Below, one piece after another: positions 7,773 to 15,765 of a stretch of DNA of 64,000 nt. The DNA is taken from positions 1-64,000 of the forward strand of contig JAJPHL010000063.1 in assembly GCA_021325275.1 (NCBI GenBank), given 5' to 3'. How positions within the stretch are numbered: the first letter of the stretch is position 1; each line of letters opens with the position of its first letter. The position numbers and the translations under genes were made by a program. The notes below the pieces were generated by a model that worked only from the letters and a program-made list of their open reading frames with translations, made no database searches and had not been told where the DNA came from. This DNA is from Terriglobia bacterium (GTDB taxonomy: Bacteria; Acidobacteriota; Terriglobia; JAJPHL01).

Positions 7773-8111
7773 ATGACAAGCCTTGACGCCGCATTCTCCG
7801 CCATGGCCGATCCCACGCGCCGCGCGATTCTGGCGCGTCTCGCCAAAGGGGAAGCGACGGTCGCGGAGCTCGCCGAGCCGTTTGCGATGACGCAGCCGGC
7901 GGTGTCGCAGCACCTGAAGGTGTTGGAAGACGCCGGCCTGGTGATTCATCGCGTCGACGGCGCGAAGCGTCCACGGCGGCTCGCGAAGCCCGGTCTCGAC
8001 TCGATGGATCAATGGCTCGGCATGTTGCGCAAGGCACTCGAGAGAAACTACAGCCGGCTGGACGACGTGCTCGCCGGCATGCAAACGAAAAGGAAGGGAA
8101 CAAAGCGATGA
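7773..8111 (+). CDS. ArsR-family transcriptional regulator
   Basis: Winged-helix repressor of 112 residues. Family landmarks are ADPTRRAILARLAKGEATVAELA (about 11-33) and the recognition helix MTQPAVSQHLKVLEDAGLV (about 38-56). It lacks the ELCVC metal site of classical arsenic sensors, which fits the subgroup that is paired with SRPBCC/AHSA1 proteins. Its stop overlaps the ATG of the SRPBCC gene (ATGA), so the two form an operon, probably autorepressed at the palindrome overlapping the promoter. The effector is unknown. Confidence 0.88.
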   Translation: MTSLDAAFSAMADPTRRAILARLAKGEATVAELAEPFAMTQPAVSQHLKVLEDAGLVIHRVDGAKRPRRLAKPGLDSMDQWLGMLRKALERNYSRLDDVLAGMQTKRKGTKR

Positions 8112-8572
8112 GTCAGTTAACAATGAAAACCGAAGGCGACACCCAGATTGTGATCACGCGACATTTCGCGGCTCCGCCCGAGGCCGTCTATCGCGCGCAC
8201 ATGGACCCCGCGATCATCCCGCAATGGCTGCTTGGTCCCGACGGCTGGACAATGACCGTCTGCATCAACGAAGGAAAAGTCGGCGGCAAAATCCGCTATG
8301 AGTGGCGGAATGACAAGGGGCATAGCTTTCACATCACCGCCGAAATTCTCGCGTTGGAACCTCCGCGCCGAATTGTCCACGTCGAGCGAATGTTCTTGCC
8401 CGATCCAACGCCGGACAATCACGTCGAGACGCTTTTCGAGCCCGATGGCGCCGGCACGTTGATGACCATGCGTATGACGCTGCCGGACGAGAAAACGCGC
8501 GCCATGATGCTGAAGACCGGCATGGAGCGGGGTATGGAGATGAGTTACGCACGCTTGGACAAGTTGGCGTAG
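8108..8572 (+). CDS. SRPBCC / AHSA1-like domain protein
   Basis: A 154-residue protein of the START/Bet v1-like SRPBCC fold (activator of Hsp90 ATPase homologue 1-like branch). Typical blocks are ITRHFAAPPEAVYRAHMDP near the N-terminus, IPQWLLGP, GGKIRYEW and RMTLPDEKTRAMMLKTGMERGMEMSYARLD near the C-terminus. Members have a hydrophobic pocket for small ligands; no catalytic assignment is possible. It overlaps the ArsR gene by four bases, a very common pairing. Its last codons (GAC AAG TTG GCG TAG) are duplicated at 9222-9236, on the far side of the mobile element inserted immediately downstream. Confidence 0.86.
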   Translation: MSQLTMKTEGDTQIVITRHFAAPPEAVYRAHMDPAIIPQWLLGPDGWTMTVCINEGKVGGKIRYEWRNDKGHSFHITAEILALEPPRRIVHVERMFLPDPTPDNHVETLFEPDGAGTLMTMRMTLPDEKTRAMMLKTGMERGMEMSYARLDKLA

Positions 8573-8573
8573 C

Positions 8574-9221
8574 CTACTTGTCCCTGGAGTTTGGACATTT
8601 CTCGCGCCACGTTGGCGAGTGTTCCGTTACATTCTGTCCCCGAGCCTGCGCAGCAGGCGACAGCTGGTAGCCCAGGGCGACGCCGGAGCGTCTTTTGCCC
8701 TGGGTTTCGTTGACGAACCATGAAAGCTCGCGCAGCGAGCGGTAGGTTCTCAATTCACAGGACTCAACGCAACAGATACCGTTCATCGAACTCAATCTTG
8801 GTGTCGTGAATCCATCCCGAGCTATTTGATTTTAAGTCGCGCACGAATTCGGCCACATGCTGATCTTGGCGAAGACGCACCAACAAGTGCACGTGATCGG
8901 GCATTCCATTCATTTCGATGCAAGCGCCTTTCATGCCGCGAACCGCTCCGCCAAGGTATTGATGAAGGCGCTCCTCGATGGCAGCGTTGATAAACGGCAC
9001 GCGGCCCTTTGATTTGTGAAGGACTGAGGCATCTTCGTGCCTTCCGCCCGCTTCGCGGGCTTTTCCGTCTTTTCGGCCGACCGAGGGCTTCGCCAGAGCA
9101 AAAGAAGCTCCGGCGTCGCCCTGCGCTACCAGCTGTCGCCTGCTGCGCAGGCTTCGCCCCCATTCGCGAGCTTGGAAATTCGCTTTTGCCCATTGCCAAG
9201 CAAAATGTCCAAACTCCAGGA
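8574..9221. mobile_element. MITE-like element, family A copy 1, flanked by 15-bp direct repeats
   Basis: Ends are inverted copies: CCTGGAGTTTGGACATTT at about 8583-8600 and its complement at about 9202-9220. The 15-base direct repeat ACAAGTTGGCGTAGC lies on both sides (8559-8573 and 9222-9236), consistent with a target duplication on insertion between two tightly packed convergent genes. Subterminal parts contain REP-like hairpins (GCCTGCGCAGCAGGC, GCCCGCTTCGCGGGC). The interior holds a decayed Y1/IS200-like transposase. A second, shorter copy in the opposite orientation lies at 33454-33823 and shares both ends but not the transposase. Confidence 0.7.
8764..9032 (-). pseudogene. Decayed REP-associated (IS200-like, Y1) transposase
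   Basis: Remnant of a RAYT/Y1 transposase, the HUH nuclease family that moves REP sequences. The original start is probably the ATG at 9032 (MPQSFTN, a typical RAYT N-terminus). A deletion then shifts the frame before KGRVPFINAAIEERLHQYLGG. The HUH motif DHVHLL survives in MNGMPDHVHLLVRLRQ, followed by FVRDLKSNSSGWIHD. The sequence then jumps directly to KIEFDERYLLR, which is the family's C-terminal end, so the segment with the catalytic tyrosine is deleted. An open frame of 153 codons (8764-9225) exists, but its first part is translated repeat DNA. The gene should be inactive. Confidence 0.72.
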
Positions 9222-9237
9222 ACAAGTTGGCGTAGCT

Positions 9238-11052
9238 TTACTTATCCGACCAGTCGAGGCCGCGCACGAGACCATCGACGCCCGATCCCGCGGGAGCCGC
9301 GACGTACTCCACACGGATATTCGCGCCTTTTTGCTTGCCGCAGGTCATTTCCATCGCGGCTCCCGAGCCGCCTTGCATGACCACGTTATTGGGTTGGTCG
9401 ATCAGGAATCGTTTGCGAACGCCCTCGACTACGAGGATCAACGTCGGCTTGTCGCTGTCGCATAGCAGTTCGACAAAAGTGCCGGCCATCGTCGGCTTCG
9501 GCGCCGGAGGTGCGATCCGTTCGCTCACCGACGTCTCCTCAAGGCCGCGCCGCAGCGTCGGGCGTACGTCTTCCTCGCTGTCGAGCCTGGCGGCCGCTGC
9601 ATGAACGGCGGCCGACGACGCCTGATGGTCGAGCATGTTGAGCATGTTTTGCGCGTTGGACTTCTGCGAATCGTCAGTGGCGTATTTCAGCAGACTCTCG
9701 GCCGAGACTTTCGCACGCGCCAGGTCGTTGGAGTCGTAGTCGGCGATCATGCGCACCAGGAAAAAGCGCGGCGCGTCGGCGCGCGTGACGTTGGTGACGC
9801 TCTGCAAAACCTCGACGGCGTCTTTCGCCTGGTGATTTCGCACCAACGCGTACGCGAATTCGATGCGCACGTCGAGGCGCGTCGCGTCGTCTTCGAGAAT
9901 CCGCCGGAAGGCCGCCATCGAGTGCGCCGGATCGTCTTGCACCATGCGTCCGTAATCCCAGAGCATGCGCGCGCTGCGGCTGCCCGCCTCGAACGCCTTT
10001 TGGAAATTCTGAACCGCGGCGTCGCGGTGATTCCCCCGCCACTCCATGTATCCCAGCAGCGCGTACGCCTCGGGACGCTTTGGCTCCATCGCGATCAATT
10101 CTTCCACCGCTTTCTTCGCGGCGGCTTCATTGCCGGGGTGCTCCAATAATTCCACGAGACGCAATTTCGAATCGAACGGCGTGAGCGGCTGCGCGTTTAA
10201 CGTTCCCACGTCTTTGATCAGCTTGGTAGGAAGAATGAAACCTTTTAAGGTTTGGTTGTGCGCGTATCCTTGGAGTTCCCGGTCCACCTGCGCAAGCGAT
10301 TTTCCGTAGACTTCACGAAACGCCGCCTCGCCGTTCTTGGCGACCAGAACGTTCACGAATTTATTGAAGTCGTGGCGATACGGATCCGTGGTGAGCAACA
10401 TGTGCGTCAGCGCCCATCCTTCGCTGTAAAGGATGCCCGCTTTGTTTTTCTCGTTGTAAAACGGCGAATTGTGATCGACCGAGAGCAGTCCGGCCACCGG
10501 CAACCATTTCTCTTGCAGCATTTGCTGAATGCGTCCCTCGGGCGGCGCGCCGACCAGGATTTTGTTGCCGGTGGGCTTCAGCGTGGAGTAGAAATCGGCG
10601 ATGCCTTCGTTGAGCCAAAGCGGAAAATGCAATCCGGCATGCTGCGTCAGCAGGTGAACGTACTCGTGCACGACCACGGGATACTGCTCGGAGTTCGGAT
10701 GCACCAAGACGATGTAGTCGCGCTCGGCGCCCGCTTGATAGTAAGCGTCGGCGACGGCGTTGAAGCGATAGGGTTGGTATTCTTTTTCCGAATTGAACGC
10801 GACGATCGAAATCGGCAGCGGCTTCTTGTTCATGTCGCCGAAGGTTTCGATGAAGAACGCGCGGATTTGCTCGAAATAGCGCAGCGTGTCGCGCGCCGTT
10901 CCTTCCCCAGCGCTGGTATTCATCTCAAAGTGTTCGGAGTTCAAACGGATCCACTTCGACTCGGCGGAAGCGGGTCCGGCGAACAGCGCGAGAGCGATGA
11001 GGGCAAGAGCGAAGAATGACATCCTAATAATAGAAAAGCGGGAGCCGCACAT
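9238..11052 (-). CDS. Secreted gluzincin-type metallopeptidase with TPR-like repeats
   Basis: Exported protein of about 604 residues. The start at 11052 gives a basic n-region and a clear signal peptide ending ALFAGPASA; ATG 11022 is possible, and a longer frame to 11109 lacks a good ribosome site. A zinc-binding HEYVH motif is followed by the third-ligand motif NEGIADF, the pattern of gluzincin (peptidase MA) enzymes of the DUF1570/DUF2268 kind. The middle of the protein contains helical tetratricopeptide-like repeats (PEAYALLGYMEWRGNHRDAAVQNFQKAFEAG and similar). A small beta-rich domain ends the protein. Substrate unknown. It is convergent with the SRPBCC gene, and the family A element fills the space between them. 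Confidence 0.78.
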   Translation of the reverse strand: MCGSRFSIIRMSFFALALIALALFAGPASAESKWIRLNSEHFEMNTSAGEGTARDTLRYFEQIRAFFIETFGDMNKKPLPISIVAFNSEKEYQPYRFNAVADAYYQAGAERDYIVLVHPNSEQYPVVVHEYVHLLTQHAGLHFPLWLNEGIADFYSTLKPTGNKILVGAPPEGRIQQMLQEKWLPVAGLLSVDHNSPFYNEKNKAGILYSEGWALTHMLLTTDPYRHDFNKFVNVLVAKNGEAAFREVYGKSLAQVDRELQGYAHNQTLKGFILPTKLIKDVGTLNAQPLTPFDSKLRLVELLEHPGNEAAAKKAVEELIAMEPKRPEAYALLGYMEWRGNHRDAAVQNFQKAFEAGSRSARMLWDYGRMVQDDPAHSMAAFRRILEDDATRLDVRIEFAYALVRNHQAKDAVEVLQSVTNVTRADAPRFFLVRMIADYDSNDLARAKVSAESLLKYATDDSQKSNAQNMLNMLDHQASSAAVHAAAARLDSEEDVRPTLRRGLEETSVSERIAPPAPKPTMAGTFVELLCDSDKPTLILVVEGVRKRFLIDQPNNVVMQGGSGAAMEMTCGKQKGANIRVEYVAAPAGSGVDGLVRGLDWSDK

Positions 11053-11223
11053 TCGCGTAGTATACCGCTGAGAGGGGATCGATCCGATTAGGTTTTGGTT
11101 TTCTGCCACTGGAATGATCGAGGTGGATCGAAACGCTTTGCGCTGCGTCGGACACGCTTGATCACTGAAGAGAACTCATTCATACTTTCTCTTGTCAATT
11201 TGGACACCAGGAGCGTGCCAATC

Positions 11224-11742
11224 ATGGGAACCATAGCGCTAATGCTCGTTCTTTCATCGTTTCCCGCCGCGCAAATCGGAACAGGCAATCAAGACCCGAA
11301 CGGCAGCGCGCTGCAAGAGATGGCGAGTGAGTTACGGCAGATGCGCCAATCTCTGGGCAGCCTTCGCACGCAGGTTCTCGCGCTGCGCGTGCAAGTCCAG
11401 GAGCAACGTGTCGCGCAAGCTGCATCGCGGCTGGAGGCGATCCGCAGTCAGTTGGCTCAACTGGAGCCGGAACAAGCCGAGGTCGCCAAGCGCATCAACT
11501 TCCTGCAGGATGCAATCGCCAAAACGCAGCCCCCATTTACCCCCGCGCCGAACCAGGCCCGGCTCAACGAGGCGATGGTCCAATCGGACCAACTTGTGCG
11601 TAAGGAGTCGCAATTGCGCGGCCAGGAGAGCGACGCGGACACCGGTCTGCGAAAAGAACAGGCTATGTGGGCCGACTTGAGCCGACAGCTTGCCGATGCG
11701 GAGCAGACCGTGGCGCCAGCCGCCGCTGTGAGACCGCAATAG
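11224..11742 (+). CDS. Secreted coiled-coil protein of unknown function
   Basis: I do not recognise this 172-residue protein. The ATG at 11224 gives a short signal peptide (MGTIALMLVLSSFPAAQ) with AGGAG about ten bases upstream; the frame is open further upstream without a good start. The body is rich in Gln, Glu, Arg and Leu with heptad-like spacing (LRQMRQSLGSLRTQVLALRVQVQEQ), so an extended coiled coil of about 130 residues is likely. A proline-rich break (PPFTPAPNQ) lies in the middle. A role as a periplasmic scaffold or tether is possible but not shown. The next gene starts about 11 bases after its stop. Confidence 0.6.
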   Translation: MGTIALMLVLSSFPAAQIGTGNQDPNGSALQEMASELRQMRQSLGSLRTQVLALRVQVQEQRVAQAASRLEAIRSQLAQLEPEQAEVAKRINFLQDAIAKTQPPFTPAPNQARLNEAMVQSDQLVRKESQLRGQESDADTGLRKEQAMWADLSRQLADAEQTVAPAAAVRPQ

Positions 11743-11753
11743 GCGATTCATTT

Positions 11754-13325
11754 TTGGACCCGGAAAACTCTTCTCGTTCCCGCGCGACTCCGGCATTATT
11801 GTTGGCCGCCTGCCTGTTCTTTCCGGCAACCACGCTCGTTTGGTTGTTCATCGACCGCTCCTCTCCCAACTGGGACGACGCTTGGTATCTGACGAACAGC
11901 CTTCAGATGTTCGACAAACTCGTGGACCACGGTGTGCTCGGCTATGCCAAAGGCTTCTTGTCCGTTCTCGGTTTCAAAGCCCCGTTGATCACGGCGCTGC
12001 CGACTCCGTTCTACCTGATTTTCGGCCGCCATTGGCACGCCGCTTTCCTCGTGAACGTTGTTTCCATGATCGTGCTCTTTGTTGCGGTGTATTCGATTGG
12101 AAATAAGCTGGGAAATTCGCGCGTCGGTTTGCTTGCGGTCTTTATCGTCGGCACCATGCCGCTGCTCTACGGCCTTTCACGATGGTTCCTGGTGGAATAC
12201 ACATTGACGGCCGTCGTCGCCACGACGATAGCCATCATTGTTTTGTCGGACAACCTAGAGGGAACGTGGTCGCTGTTGTGCTGTGGCGTGACCATCGGAA
12301 TCGGGCTCCTTCTAAAGGCGAGTTTTCCATTGTACGTAGCGGCACCGTTGGCTTACGCGTTCATCAAAGGCCGTCGTAGCTGGAGAGCGTGGCTGATGCT
12401 GGGTGCACCGATCGCGATGCTGGCGCTTCCTTGGTACGCGGTCAACTATCGCGCAACTCTGGCTAACGCGCTCGATGCGGCGTATGGAACGTCCGCGATC
12501 ATTCAAGGTACTGGACCGATCTTCGCGCTCTCCTCGATCACTTCGTATCTTTGGATCCTTGCCCGAAAGGGGCCGTCAGAGTACTACGTTGCGATTGCTC
12601 TAATCGCAACTGCCTTTGCCTTCGCCCGAAGGGGAACGAAAACGGATAGGAGGCACGCCTGGCTTCTCGTCGCGCTGTGGTTGGCGCCGTTCCTGGTTTT
12701 CCTGCTGGGAGGCAACAAAGATGTTCGCTACGTCGCGCCGCTGCTGCCGGCATTCGCGCTCGCCACTTCTTTGGCGATCGAAGCCGCCATGGAGTCCGTG
12801 CGGTGGCGCGCTGCGCTAACGTGCTTCGTGCTGGTGTATCCGCTTCTGGCGATGACCTCCGTCTCCTTCGGCCTCCCCTATCGTTCAACGGGCCTTGGAT
12901 ACGCGCACCTCTATAGTCGCCGGGGATGGCCACAGAGCCCGATCTTGATTCTGATCGCGCAGCAAGCGCCGGTTCGCCCCGGAGAAAGAATTCGATTGCT
13001 CATTGCTTCCGACCGCGGAATGTTCAATGCAAATAACTTCGAGTTGGCCGCGGTCGGCGGGCGGCTGCCGTTCGACGTTAGCACGCTTGCCTACGAGAAG
13101 GACCTCGCGGCTGTGGTCAACGCGGTGGATTCTGCTTCGTTTATCGTCTACAAAGAAGGCGGCGAACCGGAGTCCCCATTTTTCGGACGTTTCTACAGCG
13201 ACATGGTGGAGCATGTCCGGCATGACGCGCGGTTCACGGAAATTCCCTTTGGCGGCGGCACCTTGCCGGATGGCGGCACGGTGCGGATTTTCAGGAATGT
13301 CGCGGCGATGCCGGCGCAGCGCTGA
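11754..13325 (+). CDS. GT39/ArnT-like membrane glycosyltransferase
   Basis: Integral membrane GT-C glycosyltransferase resembling the dolichyl-phosphate-mannose/ArnT family, which transfers sugars from polyprenyl-phosphate donors outside the membrane. The diagnostic acidic pair in the first periplasmic loop is present (SPNWDDAWYLTNSLQ). About ten hydrophobic segments follow, then a soluble C-terminal part (about residues 400-523). The frame is open upstream through the preceding gene; TTG 11754 (LDPENSSRSRATPALLLAACLFF) is the first start outside that gene, so the exact start is uncertain. It may be co-transcribed with the coiled-coil gene. The acceptor is unknown. Confidence 0.72.
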   Translation: MDPENSSRSRATPALLLAACLFFPATTLVWLFIDRSSPNWDDAWYLTNSLQMFDKLVDHGVLGYAKGFLSVLGFKAPLITALPTPFYLIFGRHWHAAFLVNVVSMIVLFVAVYSIGNKLGNSRVGLLAVFIVGTMPLLYGLSRWFLVEYTLTAVVATTIAIIVLSDNLEGTWSLLCCGVTIGIGLLLKASFPLYVAAPLAYAFIKGRRSWRAWLMLGAPIAMLALPWYAVNYRATLANALDAAYGTSAIIQGTGPIFALSSITSYLWILARKGPSEYYVAIALIATAFAFARRGTKTDRRHAWLLVALWLAPFLVFLLGGNKDVRYVAPLLPAFALATSLAIEAAMESVRWRAALTCFVLVYPLLAMTSVSFGLPYRSTGLGYAHLYSRRGWPQSPILILIAQQAPVRPGERIRLLIASDRGMFNANNFELAAVGGRLPFDVSTLAYEKDLAAVVNAVDSASFIVYKEGGEPESPFFGRFYSDMVEHVRHDARFTEIPFGGGTLPDGGTVRIFRNVAAMPAQR

Positions 13326-13336
13326 GATTTGCGATT

Positions 13337-13777
13337 TTAAAACTCCAACTCCGCGATCAACTTCAATAGACGCAGAAGAGTCGCGCGCTCGTCTGGAGTA
13401 AGTTGCTGCCGGACCGTTTCATCGGCGGCCACGCGGGCGGCAATCAACCGTTCGCGATATTTGTTTCCCTTCCGCGTCAATTGGACGAGAATCGCGCGGC
13501 CCGATTTTGCTTTTTGCTCCGACACGAGTCCTTCGCGAGCCATCGTCTTGATGGACCGGTGGACAACCGTTCGGTCGAGACCAAGAAGTGTGGCGATCTG
13601 ATTCTGATTGAGCTTCGCGCCGCCCCGCAGTGTCGACAAAATGAAGCCGCGCGTGGCGGAGCAGTGAGTTTTTCGCTCCAGGCTCTTGCCGACCGAGAAA
13701 TAGGCCGCCGCGATGTGCGCGAGGACGGAATCTTTCAGAATGTCCGGCGGCACTTCTTTTTCGGGAACGATGTTCAT
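13337..13777 (-). CDS. MarR-family transcriptional regulator
   Basis: Winged-helix regulator of about 146 residues. The start at 13777 (MNIVPEKEV) overlaps the stop of the nitroreductase gene (ATGA). The HTH is visible in LNQNQIATLLGLDRTVVHRSIKTMAREGLV and the wing in KAKSGRAILVQLTRKG. It is encoded behind the nitroreductase and probably represses the whole unit by binding the double palindrome at 14510-14538 upstream of that gene. Members usually respond to small aromatic or oxidising compounds, which would suit a nitroreductase partner. Confidence 0.85.
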   Translation of the reverse strand: MNIVPEKEVPPDILKDSVLAHIAAAYFSVGKSLERKTHCSATRGFILSTLRGGAKLNQNQIATLLGLDRTVVHRSIKTMAREGLVSEQKAKSGRAILVQLTRKGNKYRERLIAARVAADETVRQQLTPDERATLLRLLKLIAELEF

Positions 13778-14487
13778 AGGAGCGTCACCGTCGATTCCAG
13801 CGGCCGGCGCCACTGAGGCGGCGCCACATACGTGCGCGATTTCTTCCCGACCGCGATCACCATTACGATCTCATGGTGCCGCGCGGATAGTCCGAGAAAC
13901 TTCGCGAGGCGGCGGCCGTCGAAACCTTCCATGGGACAGGTGTTGATTCCCAGCGCTTCGGCGGCGATCATCAGATTCTCGCACGCCAGCGACGTGCTCT
14001 TGGTCGCCCATTTGAACAAGTCCTGGCGCGACAACGGCGGCCTCCCGGCCACCTTCCAAAAACCCAGTAGCCAGAACAGCAACCGCTTGATCGCGGCGAA
14101 AATACCGAACGGTCCCGGCATAAACAGAATCCGGCCGATCATGGCGGTCCGTTCGAAGTCGCGAATTTTCGCTTCGCTGAACTCGCTCCTGGTGCGCATC
14201 CACGCCACTTGAGCCTGTGACGTGGCTCGCAGCGATCCCAAGTCGGCGACCGCCACCACCAGCGCGGACGCGGTGGCCGCCGGCTTCTGTCCCATGCACA
14301 GTTTCGCCGCCACGGCTCTTTGCTTTTCCGTGCCGATCCAGTAGAGCCGATACGGTTGCGTGTTGAAGCTCGACGGAGCGTAGCGCGCCGCATCCAGGAT
14401 TTGTTCGCGCACTTCGCCGGAGATCTCCACCGGCTCAAAAGCTTTCACCGCTCTGCGTTGGACGATTGTTTCCAAAATCCCGTTCAT
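13774..14487 (-). CDS. Nitroreductase family flavoprotein
   Basis: FMN-dependent oxidoreductase of the nitroreductase family, 237 residues. ATG 14487 is preferred over ATG 14499 because GGAGG lies five bases upstream. Family features: IVQRRAVKAFEPVEIS near the N-terminus, DAARYAPSSFNTQPYRLYWI (flavin binding), ENLMIAAEALGINTCPMEGFD and the C-terminal VMVIAVGKKS. A hydrophobic stretch in the middle (FGIFAAIKRLLFWLLGFWKVAG) suggests membrane association. It overlaps the MarR gene by four bases and is likely induced when that repressor is released. The substrate (nitroaromatic, quinone or other) cannot be told from sequence. Confidence 0.85.
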   Translation of the reverse strand: MNGILETIVQRRAVKAFEPVEISGEVREQILDAARYAPSSFNTQPYRLYWIGTEKQRAVAAKLCMGQKPAATASALVVAVADLGSLRATSQAQVAWMRTRSEFSEAKIRDFERTAMIGRILFMPGPFGIFAAIKRLLFWLLGFWKVAGRPPLSRQDLFKWATKSTSLACENLMIAAEALGINTCPMEGFDGRRLAKFLGLSARHHEIVMVIAVGKKSRTYVAPPQWRRPLESTVTLL

Positions 14488-14509
14488 AGGAACCTCCACG
14501 TTGCTAGTA

Positions 14510-14538
14510 CAACATAACTATGTTGCACATGCAACATA
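14510..14538 (-). promoter_or_regulatory. Overlapping palindromes, probable MarR operator
   Basis: Two palindromes share an arm: CAACATA-AC-TATGTTG (14510-14525) and TATGTTGCA-CA-TGCAACATA (14519-14538). They lie 23-51 bases upstream of the nitroreductase start, where its promoter should be. Symmetry, length and position fit a MarR-type operator. Two staggered dimers could bind. Confidence 0.65.
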
Positions 14539-14581
14539 GAAATGAACGAGACTTCTGCCTGGGTGCTCGGATGGTCCGATT

Positions 14582-15418
14582 TTAGCGCTTAGCGTGGGCC
14601 ACATGAACGCCGGCGTGTCCCGGCGCGAGTCCTTGAATGGCGTGGCCGAACCGGGACGCGATCTCGCGGTAGCCGAGGTCTTCCACGGCTAGAAATCCGT
14701 GCGCGCGAAGAATCGCTGCCATGCCAGCCGCATCGAAACGGCTGACCGAACGTTCGCCCGCTTTCTCAAGCTGTTTGTCCCGCTCCTTTTCCAATTGCGC
14801 GAGCTCATGGGAGAACGCCTCGGGAGGTTCCATGTAGTCGAACACCACCTCGGAGTTCTGGATTGACGACACGTAGTCCAGAGTGCGGCCGATCGCGTCT
14901 TCCGTCAGATAGGGCACAACCCCAAGCCAAGTGAAAAACGCGGGCGAATTCCGCTGAAAGCCTGCGGCGACGAGTTTTTCTCCCAGATCGCCTCGTTCGA
15001 AATCGACGGGCACGAAAATCAACGATGCCGGAAGTGCGATTTGAGCTTCAGCCAAGCGCTGGCGTTTCCATGCTTGCGTCGCTGGGTGGTCCACCTCATA
15101 GACGAGGATCTGTTGTGCGCCATGAGGATTCCGAAGAGCGAAGGTGTCGAGTCCCGCGCCCAGGATGACGATTTGCCGAACCCCTCTTTCGACGGCTCGT
15201 GACAAAGCATCTTCCGCAATCCGGCTTCGCGCGGTGGTGAGCAAACGTCCGATACTGGCCAAGGGATTGCTCGCAAATTGAAGCACGTCCTTTTCGTCTT
15301 CACGCAGAATCCGCATGGCATATGGATCATCGAGAATTGAGCCGTGATCGAGCACCTGATGAGCCGCGCGTTGTCGGGCGATCATCAAAGCGGTGCGGCT
15401 GGGTTCATTCGGTTTCAT
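14582..15418 (-). CDS. SAM-dependent methyltransferase, TIGR00027/LCMT-like
   Basis: Class I methyltransferase of 278 residues from the group related to leucine carboxyl methyltransferase (often annotated TIGR00027). Motif I is clear (VILGAGLDTFALR), the acidic end of strand 2 follows (VYEVDHPATQAWKRQRL), and FTWLGVVPYLTEDAI is a family signature. The N-terminal TALMIARQRAAHQVLDHGSILDDPYA is also typical. Known members methylate carboxyl or hydroxyl groups in secondary metabolites or proteins; no substrate can be assigned here. It is followed on the same strand by a RelE-like fragment. Confidence 0.82.
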   Translation of the reverse strand: MKPNEPSRTALMIARQRAAHQVLDHGSILDDPYAMRILREDEKDVLQFASNPLASIGRLLTTARSRIAEDALSRAVERGVRQIVILGAGLDTFALRNPHGAQQILVYEVDHPATQAWKRQRLAEAQIALPASLIFVPVDFERGDLGEKLVAAGFQRNSPAFFTWLGVVPYLTEDAIGRTLDYVSSIQNSEVVFDYMEPPEAFSHELAQLEKERDKQLEKAGERSVSRFDAAGMAAILRAHGFLAVEDLGYREIASRFGHAIQGLAPGHAGVHVAHAKR

Positions 15419-15449
15419 AGTGCACCTTGTAGCGTGATGCGACCACGCT

Positions 15450-15602
15450 TCACTTCGGATGGGCGGTGTTATAGAAGTGGAAGTATTCGTTGCCGATTAT
15501 CTTGAAGTAGAATCGCCAATCGCGGTTCACGCGCGCTTGCCAGATATCGTCTGCCCCTCCGTATTTCTTGGCGCGAAGGGAGGGATGGCCAATCCTAGCA
15601 GA
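15450..15602 (-). pseudogene. C-terminal fragment of a RelE/ParE-superfamily toxin
   Basis: The minus strand encodes the typical C-terminal half of a RelE-superfamily toxin: HPSLRAKKYGG, DDIWQARVNRDWRFYFKI and a final HPK before TGA. The N-terminal half is absent; upstream the frame runs into GC-rich, unrelated sequence (GGCGGCCGCC). No antitoxin is adjacent. I read it as a decayed toxin gene within an otherwise gene-free stretch of about 350 bases. Confidence 0.6.
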
Positions 15603-15667
15603 TCGGTCAACGCTGTCAAGGGCGGCCGCCCCCTCGGTACGCGGGGAAACCGGCCCAAAAAAACTCA

Positions 15668-15741
15668 GAGATCACAGAGACGCTCAGGCTTTGTGAACCA
15701 TCTCTGTCCCCTCTGTGGTCTCCGTGATCTCTGTGGTAAAA
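15668..15741. repeat. Inverted repeat of the CTCTGTGGTCTCCGTGATCT type
   Basis: AGAGATCACAGAGACG on the left pairs imperfectly with CTCCGTGATCTCTGTGG on the right, leaving a loop of about 40 bases. It lies just beyond the stop of ilvE and could act as its terminator. Simple repeats of this wording are scattered in many environmental bacterial genomes. Confidence 0.5.
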
Positions 15742-15765
15742 GCGACGGGCTAACGCCGAGCGCCG

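Noticed and set aside
8764-9225. Intact transposase of 153 residues
   Set aside because: Its first third is translated repeat DNA, the real N-terminus is in another frame, and the region with the catalytic tyrosine is deleted.
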